Below are positions 14,701-21,107 of a stretch of DNA of 64,000 nt, piece by piece. This DNA is from JBFMDN01 sp040753915 (GTDB taxonomy: Bacteria > Desulfobacterota > Desulfomonilia > Desulfomonilales > Desulfomonilaceae), in NCBI GenBank assembly GCA_040753915.1, contig JBFMDN010000017.1, forward strand, positions 1-64,000. Direction: 5' to 3'. Below the pieces are notes generated by a model. It ran no database searches and was not told where the DNA came from. It saw only the letters and a list, made by a program, of their open reading frames with translations. The stretch's first letter is position 1. Every line of letters starts with the position of its first letter. The position numbers were made by a program, and so were the translations under genes.

Positions 14701-15685
14701 TCACTTTTCCCGAGACCACGCTGGGTTCTATGAGGCCGGAGATTTCGGGATTCGCGATGGCCCAGCCTACTTCGAGGGGTTTGATACCCATAGGGTCTTT
14801 CGTCCATTGCTCGATTGTGCTGTAGTGAAGATTGAGCAGGTTGAAGATGGGCACGTCAAGCGCCTGCAATGTCTCCAGAACCTTTTCGTCCAGCGCTGAC
14901 TGGAATTTCAGGGAAAAGGCCACGATGGCATCCATGTACGGACGCCCGTCTCTATCCTTGACGAGTCTTGCAAGGATTTCAGGGTCCCATCCGAAGAGAC
15001 ACATGACACTGAATCCAGCCTGTTCCAGCCTGCGGATGACGTAATCAACATGCTCGATCTGGCCGCTTTCCGGTCTCATGGTGTACGTCATCACAGCAAC
15101 CACGGGTGCCTTGGGGTCATAGGCAGGTCGCGCGCGGTACCATGCCAGATACTGTTCCGGATCTGCGAACTGGGACGATGCCTCCGGATGGTAAACGCCC
15201 AGGACAGGTCCTTCTTTCACCTTTTCGTACAGGATGAACCGGTCAAACTCTTTGTTGGCTACCCTCTGAATGAGGCTCTGCACATTCTTGGCTTCCAGAT
15301 GATGGTAGAAGCTCTTGATCTCTTCATCGAAAATGAAGCCCCTTTTACGAAGATCGCCGTCGTTTCTGGACCCCCGCACCGCGTAAATCTTTTTCTTGCT
15401 TAAATCAGCTTGACGGAGCAAATAGTCGGTGAGCTCCGCAATCATGACGTCTATGATGATGACCTCTGCTTTGGCCACTGCTGATCGAGCCTTCTCGCTC
15501 TGCTCCAGTTCCTGTGGCGTATAGACTCTTACCTTCAACCCGGGTGGAATTTCTAGCTTATTTACGGCCTCCTGGACGACAAAGGTGTCGGAGTCGGATA
15601 TGAGGAAAGCGATCTCTTCAGCCCAAACTCCCCCTGTGCCGCCAAGAAGCAGAGCTACCAGACAGCAGATCCGAACACTTCTCAT
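11783..15685 (-). CDS. CobN-like chelatase, exported and membrane-anchored
   Basis: 1300 aa, close to the usual CobN/BchH length. The bulk (about residues 90-1190) matches the CobN/magnesium-chelatase large-subunit family, for example HLGTHGTHEWLPGKQ near 580 and RIDVLIDASGLYRDLFPNML near 865. Unlike the classic cytoplasmic cobaltochelatase it has a signal peptide (residues 1-22, VALLLGGTGGVWA) and, after a Gln/Lys-rich coiled region (about 1190-1250), a C-terminal membrane helix (WYALVVVVVLLMLVGIGVVL) with a basic tail. The catalytic body should therefore lie in the periplasm, tethered to the inner membrane. No CobS/CobT is nearby. It is the last gene of a riboswitch 3 operon with MotA-, DUF2149- and DUF2162-type genes, as in the Bacteroidetes hmu heme loci whose HmuS is also CobN-like. 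Metal insertion or removal from corrinoids in the periplasm is inference. Confidence 0.9.
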   Translation of the reverse strand: MRSVRICCLVALLLGGTGGVWAEEIAFLISDSDTFVVQEAVNKLEIPPGLKVRVYTPQELEQSEKARSAVAKAEVIIIDVMIAELTDYLLRQADLSKKKIYAVRGSRNDGDLRKRGFIFDEEIKSFYHHLEAKNVQSLIQRVANKEFDRFILYEKVKEGPVLGVYHPEASSQFADPEQYLAWYRARPAYDPKAPVVAVMTYTMRPESGQIEHVDYVIRRLEQAGFSVMCLFGWDPEILARLVKDRDGRPYMDAIVAFSLKFQSALDEKVLETLQALDVPIFNLLNLHYSTIEQWTKDPMGIKPLEVGWAIANPEISGLIEPSVVSGKVTKTDPDSGKTVYLHKAIEENIEVLIPRIQRWISLQRMPNERKRVVILIYNNSPGKQNVGASYLNVFASLTEILSRLKSEGYRVDSEQGLTHQAIRDLILRSGRNIGNWAPGELETMLQDGNIARIPLETYAKWFSQLPEPFRQGVLDQWGAAEASEIMIKHGQIIVPGIRLGNVMIMPEPSRGYTDDPMKLYHSPTLFPHHQYVAAYLWMKHVFNADAQIHLGTHGTHEWLPGKQAGLSPACPPDVLITDIPSLYPYIVDDVGEGIQAKRRGRAAVIDHLIPAVKEGGLYQEYSKLYSLLSQYYAARSSGGETAQVRLESIAEMIRKLGVDKDLSLSDINDESLEKVQEYLVEMQGDFMPYGMHTFGISPEGEALSETVNFILKMHPDRDANDIGDRLRRCGPLELDRLVHGLNGRYVPPGTGNDPFRNPKAIPTGKNFYGFDPARVPSPAAYELGVKAAEDLIARSLERENRYPDKVAVVLWATETIRNEGINEATILHLLGMKPKWDNSDRVEDVVPIPGAQLKRPRIDVLIDASGLYRDLFPNMLQYLDKAVQKAVVLTDVENLIHKNSDQIKNSLMQSGISEKDATSMSRLRVFSEKPGNYGNRVTEIVSASGLWQKDDDVAKAFEKYTGYAFGQDVWGAEAQEVFRTNLKQSDMAVHSISSTVFGTMDNDDMFQYLGGLSLAIAKQSGKTPDTVVSLQRRPNEVKVESLSKTVGQELRTRYLNPKWIDGMKKEDYAGAREMSNFVEYMWGWQVTTPFAVDEAKWKQTFEVYVEDKYGLQLREFFDGANPWAYQSLTARMLESIRKDYWKPEDAVKQKLATEYALNVVEKGIACCDHTCNNPALNQMVVNIVSIPGVMSPELVEQFKLAVEKATKKSLDQQAEEMKQTQQMLAQGFEKQSQLQKPKEQEKSAEDQKKETVDGYKMEEMDSRDDVSKLPSSGAQWYALVVVVVLLMLVGIGVVLKSRRQ

Positions 15686-15730
15686 GTACGCTATCCTAAT
15701 TGTGCTAAATGAATCGTCACCCTACTTCTT

Positions 15731-17752
15731 CTATTGTCTCGATCGACGATTCTGCAAACCGTTTATCAGAGCGTCAAAGGCCATGCGAATAACCTTGGGG
15801 GCAAATTCCGGCTTCATGTACATGTTTCTCGACGTCACCGTGCATCCCGCGACTCTGTTCGAGATATCCTGGCACATGAGCTCAAAAGCTTCGAGATCGC
15901 ACGTCAGCCCTTTCTCGAATGCATCGCTAAGGGTAAAGGCAGATTCGATAAACCCGGCATACTGGGGTTGAAGGAGAAGCTCCTCCAGTTGAGTTACCAA
16001 GCGCTGTTTTTCCTCAGATGAGCCACAGAGACAGTCACTTGTGATGCCGAACAATTCGATATTTCTCTCTCGCATGCGTTGGAAGATATTCCTGTTCGCG
16101 TGCAGCCCGTTCTGTTTGGCTATGGCCTCTCCGACACCGGCATGCACAGCCTTTGCAATGAGCTCACCCAGCTTGGAATGGCCGCCTGCATTGTCGATCT
16201 TCGGTCCTCGGCCCTCGACCACTATGATATTATCGGTGCCCGTGCCAGTGGCCTGAACCGAAGGGGTATAACAGCTTCTGATGTCCAGATCCTGCAAAGC
16301 AGCGGTTTTCGCTTCAGTAGCGTCTATGATAGCCCTGGTCATTGATCGAGGTGTCAATTGCATGTTGGTGAGTATCAGAATGTTCACAGTGCCCAGCTCG
16401 TAGAAGTCTCCCGAGTCTGTTCCACACCTTACGGCATTCGTTTCCACTCCCGCGGTAACGAGAGCGTACACCACCATATCCTTAAACTGCTTCTTCTGAA
16501 CGGACACGTTGCGCATGTTCGCGCCAGTGAAGAGCAATGTGGTCGTGTCTGCATTCTGTCCCACCACTCCGCACACGGTGGCTTTAAGCTCCTTCACCGG
16601 CGTTGCATGCCCAAGATTCCAGGCCGGAGGCGGGAGGTAATGGTTTCCCACCGCTTGCACCGATGAGAGCGGCCCTTCTATGGAGCTGAGAGCGGCCATC
16701 GGCTCTTTGAGATCTATGAGGAGAGTCTGATGGGGAAAATCACGGATCATGCTCGTGACTATTTTCGCGGATCTTACGTAATCGAGATTAAGCTCCACGG
16801 GCCGGGCGACAATCTCTTCCTCCTTGATGACATTTGTTTCCTTTGAGTGAAATTCGTCAGGATAGATGGTCGCAGCCAGCCACTCAATGAAATCGCCCAC
16901 ATGAACCGAAGCTCGGCACGTAAGCTGACAGGGGAACCGAACGTAATTCTTATGCCGCACTGCATCCACATCGCGCCAGCCGGGTTGGTGGAAGTACTTC
17001 TTTGACAGCTCCCATTCCTTTCCGCAATAGTAGATGAGCTGAGGATTGAAGTCCTGCCATTCCTCTTTACTCATCGCCACGACCGCGCCGTTCTTGCCTA
17101 ATGTGGGGGCGATTCCGCCCGCAGCTCGGATGATCTCGTTCTGGAATGAATCGTCGCCGGGAGTCATTATGTGATTCGAGCCCATGAGCCGCATCACACG
17201 GTTGCGTTTCGACTCAGGAATCTGCGCGACCTTCCGCCCGACTTTTTCGATCTGATTCTTGATTCCTGCAATGACGTCCGCTGCTTCTTGTCTTCGGTCG
17301 AATATTTTCCCGATGCATTCAATTGTTCGGTACGTCTCGTCAATAGAGCGGTCATCAAATTGGATCAATTTTATGCCGGAATCCCGAAAAACTTCTCGAA
17401 CTTGGCCGTGGGTTCCTGACACAAATATCACGTCCGGCTGGAGGGACGCTATTCTTGCAACCGATGGTCGGAAATAGCCGCCCACTATGACCTGGGAGGC
17501 CGTTGGGGGTTGCTTATCATGATATGTGATACCCACGAGAGAATCCTGAGCCCCAACTGCATAGATGGCGTCGGTGACGGATGGGACCAGGGACACGACG
17601 CGGGTGGGCATTCGCTCTACGGTGATTGTCTTGTTCGCCGAATCCTGCAGCGAAATGGGATAATCAGCTCCGAGTGTTTTTTCTGTGAGGACCGCACACG
17701 CCAATAAGAGTGCCGCTAACAAGTGTACGACTACTTTAGAATGAGACTTCAT
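15731..17752 (-). CDS. Exported fusion of a BtuF-like binding protein and CbiZ adenosylcobinamide amidohydrolase
   Basis: 673 aa. The start at 17752 (after GGGAGAG) gives a clean signal peptide (VVVHLLAALLLACAVL). Residues about 30-310 form a Peripla_BP_2/BtuF-type domain (RVVSLVPSVTDAIYAVGA, GGYFRPSVARIASLQPDVIF). Residues about 330-560 match CbiZ (VCGVVGQNADTTTLLFTGAN, VNILILTNMQLTPRSMTRAI, EAKTAALQDLDIRS), the amidohydrolase that removes the lower-ligand side of cobamides for remodelling. The last 110 residues, with several cysteines (SDCLCGSS, LTCDLEAFELMC), are of unknown type. Lies 13 bp after DUF2149 and 45 bp before cobN. A secreted CbiZ is unusual because the characterised enzyme is cytoplasmic. 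No BtuC or BtuD is present in the window. Confidence 0.88.
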   Translation of the reverse strand: MKSHSKVVVHLLAALLLACAVLTEKTLGADYPISLQDSANKTITVERMPTRVVSLVPSVTDAIYAVGAQDSLVGITYHDKQPPTASQVIVGGYFRPSVARIASLQPDVIFVSGTHGQVREVFRDSGIKLIQFDDRSIDETYRTIECIGKIFDRRQEAADVIAGIKNQIEKVGRKVAQIPESKRNRVMRLMGSNHIMTPGDDSFQNEIIRAAGGIAPTLGKNGAVVAMSKEEWQDFNPQLIYYCGKEWELSKKYFHQPGWRDVDAVRHKNYVRFPCQLTCRASVHVGDFIEWLAATIYPDEFHSKETNVIKEEEIVARPVELNLDYVRSAKIVTSMIRDFPHQTLLIDLKEPMAALSSIEGPLSSVQAVGNHYLPPPAWNLGHATPVKELKATVCGVVGQNADTTTLLFTGANMRNVSVQKKQFKDMVVYALVTAGVETNAVRCGTDSGDFYELGTVNILILTNMQLTPRSMTRAIIDATEAKTAALQDLDIRSCYTPSVQATGTGTDNIIVVEGRGPKIDNAGGHSKLGELIAKAVHAGVGEAIAKQNGLHANRNIFQRMRERNIELFGITSDCLCGSSEEKQRLVTQLEELLLQPQYAGFIESAFTLSDAFEKGLTCDLEAFELMCQDISNRVAGCTVTSRNMYMKPEFAPKVIRMAFDALINGLQNRRSRQ

Positions 17753-17765
17753 CACGCTCTCCCAT

Positions 17766-18104
17766 TTACTCAGGTACGTAGACCATTGTGCCGTCCTGCA
17801 GGCGGTATGCTGTCCCCAGACGCTCACCTTCGCCCTTGGCCTGGGTCTTGGTGACCTTCATGGCTTTGATCTCCTTCCCCTTTTTCGTGATGATCTCCAA
17901 GTCCTCGGCCTCGGTCCTCTTGATGATCGTCATATTGGATTTCTCGCTGAGCAAATCCTGCAGACGATATGCCGCAAAAAGCGTTACCAAAAGACCGACG
18001 ATGAAGACGAGCCCGATATCAAATAGATTCGCCACGCCGCTCATAGGGTCTTCGTCATCTGACTCATCGACCCGAGAAAGCCTGCGTCTTGACATGAACT
18101 TCAT
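17766..18104 (-). CDS. DUF2149 membrane protein (ExbD/TolR-like partner)
   Basis: 112 aa, one membrane helix (about residues 25-47, LFDIGLVFIVGLLVTLFAAY) and a C-terminal soluble part. Topology and position next to a MotA/ExbB-like gene suggest a role like ExbD/TolR. A GGAG box favours the ATG at 18104; a second ATG lies nine bases further on. It overlaps the end of the MotA-like gene by about 40 bases. DUF2149 genes are known companions of CobN-like genes. Confidence 0.8.
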   Translation of the reverse strand: MKFMSRRRLSRVDESDDEDPMSGVANLFDIGLVFIVGLLVTLFAAYRLQDLLSEKSNMTIIKRTEAEDLEIITKKGKEIKAMKVTKTQAKGEGERLGTAYRLQDGTMVYVPE

Positions 18105-18720
18105 GGGAAAACTCCTGTTTGGCGATCGTGTCACTCATTGCCTCGGCCAGCAGCTCCATCTGCCGAATATCCTGCTCGATCCACCGTTTCTTTTTCCAGT
18201 AGAAGCAATACGCTGTGAGCCCGACAGCCAAACCAACTACCGTGGTGGTGAACGCGATCACGAGATCTGAAGAAAGCTTGGTTATGTCCCCTTGACCTAA
18301 CGCGGCCAGGCCGGTTCCCATAGGAATCAGGGTGCCGATGAGCCCCAGTCCAGGGCCGATCCGTACCAGCATCCTCACATGGTCAAGAGACTTCCACAGC
18401 TCCGCAGACTTCTCTTGGAGCAGGAACTCGATCAAGGGTTCTCTCAACACTTTTCCCTGGTTAACGAGATCGAGCATCAAGGCGCGGTAAGCTCGGACGT
18501 GATACGAGCACGCGGACTGCAAGGCATCACCCCTCATGAGCCTCTCCAATTCGGACGCTTCAAAAATTGGACGTCGCGGCCGACTGACCCACTCGGCTGC
18601 CATAGAACCGGTAAGAATCAGGGTCCACAGTACGAGAAATGCAAGCAGAAAGAGAGTTGGGTACAGAAGTGCACTCGACACGAGGTAAATAAACGATTTG
18701 ACCAGTGCCCCGATGTCCAC
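18064..18720 (-). CDS. MotA/TolQ/ExbB-family proton channel of the cobN operon
   Basis: 218 aa. The GTG start at 18720 is chosen because AAAGGAG precedes it and it begins 2 bases after the DUF2162 stop. Membrane segments lie near residues 10-35, 120-145 (VRIGPGLGLIGTLIPMGTGL, the family signature) and 160-182. Distinct from the exbB at 2739: the window thus has two proton-channel systems, both under B12 control. Probably energises the CobN/DUF2149/DUF2162 complex (inference). Confidence 0.87.
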   Translation of the reverse strand: MDIGALVKSFIYLVSSALLYPTLFLLAFLVLWTLILTGSMAAEWVSRPRRPIFEASELERLMRGDALQSACSYHVRAYRALMLDLVNQGKVLREPLIEFLLQEKSAELWKSLDHVRMLVRIGPGLGLIGTLIPMGTGLAALGQGDITKLSSDLVIAFTTTVVGLAVGLTAYCFYWKKKRWIEQDIRQMELLAEAMSDTIAKQEFSHEVHVKTQAFSGR

Positions 18721-18722
18721 CG

Positions 18723-19475
18723 TTACACACTCCTTTGTTTCAACAGTTGACCAATGAAGCCGACCCCCAAGGCAACCGACGATATCGCGAGCAATGCCGG
18801 GAGAGCACGCCAATCCTGCTGATCCTCAGTTGTGGAATAAGCAGCCAACCGGTAGACGCGATCCAGGTCTGAAAAGTGGGGAACAACCAGCAAGGAAACC
18901 AAGAAATAGAGGGCTGTGAAAAGCATTATGATTCCCAGGACTTTCTCTGCCGAGGTCGCTGACAATCGCATTGCAGTGCCGAATACTACTGCTGTCACTA
19001 CTGTCACGCCGGCAAACAGGGAGTATGATTTAACGACAGTCCAAGAAGCCTCCCCCGGAAAAAGCGCGATCATGAAACAGGTAGTCACGAAGATCGCGGC
19101 TGCACAAACCGGGCATGGCATAACGAGAGGAATCCATCCGTAAGTACGTCTGCCGACAGGCTTTTCTTGAGGGGAAGCCAGCAGCGCGTAGGACCAAACG
19201 AGCATGCCCCCTGCCATCAGGAAGTGAACCAGTAATCCGGATTGGAAGAAGGTTGTGATACGGTTGAATTGGCGGACCATGTCCATGGTAGTGGCAACAT
19301 ACCAGGAGATCAGAAAGATCCCTGCGTAAGCCCCCATCATGCCTACAGGGAACAATGCCTTTGTTATCCGAGACGCGGAGGTCTTTTCCACATACGCAAG
19401 GCCCGCCCCCGCCTTGACGGCAAATACTCCAAGAGAGCAAACCAACCCGAGAAGAAGGCTTTTCAGCTCGATCAC
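18723..19475 (-). CDS. DUF2162 family polytopic membrane protein (putative transporter)
   Basis: 250 aa with about seven membrane helices. A Cys pair in a membrane-proximal motif (MPCPVCAAAIFVTTCF, about residues 123-138) stands out and may bind metal or disulfide. DUF2162 proteins are described as putative transporters that co-occur with MotA/DUF2149/CobN genes. It is the first gene of the minus-strand operon, begins with GTG at 19475 and has only a weak ribosome site; cobalamin riboswitch 3 is about 430 bp upstream. Confidence 0.8.
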   Translation of the reverse strand: MIELKSLLLGLVCSLGVFAVKAGAGLAYVEKTSASRITKALFPVGMMGAYAGIFLISWYVATTMDMVRQFNRITTFFQSGLLVHFLMAGGMLVWSYALLASPQEKPVGRRTYGWIPLVMPCPVCAAAIFVTTCFMIALFPGEASWTVVKSYSLFAGVTVVTAVVFGTAMRLSATSAEKVLGIIMLFTALYFLVSLLVVPHFSDLDRVYRLAAYSTTEDQQDWRALPALLAISSVALGVGFIGQLLKQRSV

Positions 19476-19821
19476 GGTACAACCCGTCAGTATGGGAGGG
19501 ATGAGTCAGGCGAGAAAATAGACGCGCACCGACCCCTGCGCTTCCGGTACCTGGCACTCCAAACGATGGCTCGCGGCCCGGAGTGTCGACCTCCTGCAAC
19601 AGGATGACAGACAAGGACTCTCACCACGAGCCCGAAATGACAGCAAAACCTCAATCACGCGTGAGACGGACGCAGACACTTATCTAGGAGGTTCGGGAGC
19701 TCACCACAACTCGGGAAGCCACTCGAAACATCCCTGGCGCAACCGTGCCACAGAAAGGGGTTTTGCAGCGACCACTAGGGGAAATACCGGGATGCACGCA
19801 GTTGTCGTTTCTGACACAAAT
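19476..19821 (-). other. Leader between riboswitch 3 terminator and DUF2162, no gene seen
   Basis: About 350 bases of untranslated leader on the minus strand. No ORF with a usable start signal, and no second recognisable RNA element. Confidence 0.4.
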
Positions 19822-19853
19822 GAAAAACCCTCCCACAGTTCGTGCGGCAGGGT
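19822..19853 (-). terminator. Terminator of riboswitch 3
   Basis: On the minus strand a stem of accctgccgcac with gtgggagggt (imperfect) is followed by a T run. Nearly the same hairpin as after riboswitch 2 (gtgggaggg then T6). Confidence 0.75.
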
Positions 19854-19904
19854 ACAGGGGGCACGACCGCTCCCTGCCCTCGCAGGTTCATCGGGTCTGG
19901 AAAA

Positions 19905-20070
19905 CCGCCTAGGTATTCTGGCTCCCGCTTTGTCCTAATCTCCGCGCCTTCCCGGTTTCTTACTCCAGTGGCATGGAAGCGGATTTCGTCAGCGGTTACA
20001 GCTGCGGGGCAGCACCGGACTCTCACCGGTTTCCCCGACGGTTCCTGTCCAAAGCTATTCGTCTAGCTGT
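19905..20070 (-). ncRNA. Cobalamin riboswitch 3 (upstream of the DUF2162-MotA-DUF2149-CbiZ-CobN operon)
   Basis: Minus-strand aptamer core in order: ggggaaaccggtgagagtccgg, tgctgccccgcagctgtaacc, ctgacgaaatcc, GCCACTG near 19966, aaccgggaaggcgcgg, and gggaGCCAGAATacctaggcgg. All conserved cobalamin elements are present. Confidence 0.95.
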
Positions 20071-20076
20071 GGTGTT

Positions 20077-20105
20077 ATCATGAATGAGAAGAGAACGAAA
20101 GTCAA
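20077..20105 (-). promoter_or_regulatory. Predicted sigma70 promoter of riboswitch 3 operon
   Basis: Minus strand: TTGACT (20105-20100), exactly 17 bp, CATGAT (20082-20077). The predicted start falls at the beginning of the aptamer, the same layout as for riboswitch 1. Confidence 0.7.
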
Positions 20106-20601
20106 GGCATGATCACCGAACGACTCCCGGCGAGACTCCGGTGCTGCGAGAAATCTGTGTGGGGATCCAGGCGTAGGGACGACCGGTGGTCGTCCTCTCC
20201 CTTACGGCTGAGAGGGGCCTGAGCCCCCGAATCACCGTCAGCCCAGGGCAAATCAGTAGAACGGGCGTCTCGCCCGTTTATTCTTGGGGATGACGGGCAA
20301 GATGCCCCTCCCACTGCAAGATGCCCCTCCCTCCGAGATAACAGGCTCGCCACCGAGGTTCAAACCCACGCGTGCCTGCATATGGCAATCACACCTATCT
20401 CTCACCGCGCGACGCCACAGTCGGGTCAACGACGCTGCAAACCTCCCCCTGCGAGACCGTTGACAGTCCGCATGCCATGCCCTAATTTTCAGGAGGTGAT
20501 AAGACCTTGCGATTGCGTTGTGGGCGACCTCATTTTGATGGCGAGGCACCATACCTCGATGTGCAGCATACCTCGAGTACCGTGTCAGTGGGAGCGATTC
20601 T
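20106..20601. other. Intergenic region with short dispersed repeats
   Basis: No gene seen. Contains aacgggcgtctcgcccgttta (about 20260-20280), whose relative aaacgggcgagacgcctgttct is at about 34,559-34,580, and a tandem ggcaagatgcccctccc pair near 20,297-20,335. The response regulator starts right after. Confidence 0.5.
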
Positions 20602-21087
20602 ATGGGCGACACAAGCATCTTGAATGGTAAGCGAATTCTGGCGGTGGACGATGAGCCGGACGTGCTGGAAGTGATCCAAGAAGAGCTCGGCCAGTGCACC
20701 GTTACGACCGCACAGACCTTTGAATCAGCCAGGGATCTTATCCAAGCCGGCGGTTATGACCTGATCATCCTCGACATCATGGGGGTGCGTGGCTTCGATC
20801 TGCTTGACGAATGCCGGAAAAGCAGAATACCGGCTGCAATGCTGACGGCCCACTCCATAGATGTCCAGAGTCTCAACAGGTCGATCAGGCACGGTGCGGT
20901 GTCTTTCCTTCCCAAAGATGAGCTTTCACGGCTGCCAGAGATCCTTGCGGAGATATTGGAGAGCCTCGAAGAAGGGCAGAGCCACTGGCCCAAGCTGTTC
21001 TCACGTCTCGGGCCGTTCTTCCACGAGCGTTTGGGCGTCGTGTGGGAAGATCTCGAGCGGCCTCCCTATCCGCCATATTTCTATTGA
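20602..21087 (+). CDS. Stand-alone response-regulator receiver protein
   Basis: 161 aa. A CheY-like receiver (about residues 10-125) with the acidic pair (AVDDEPD), phosphoacceptor Asp in LIILDIMG, the Thr in MLTAHS and the Lys in FLPKDE. The remaining 35 residues, rich in aromatic and proline residues (ERPPYPPYFY), are not a known output domain. No histidine kinase is adjacent. Converges with the sigma54 activator gene. Confidence 0.88.
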   Translation: MGDTSILNGKRILAVDDEPDVLEVIQEELGQCTVTTAQTFESARDLIQAGGYDLIILDIMGVRGFDLLDECRKSRIPAAMLTAHSIDVQSLNRSIRHGAVSFLPKDELSRLPEILAEILESLEEGQSHWPKLFSRLGPFFHERLGVVWEDLERPPYPPYFY

Positions 21088-21107
21088 AACGATCAAGGAA
21101 ACGGTCC

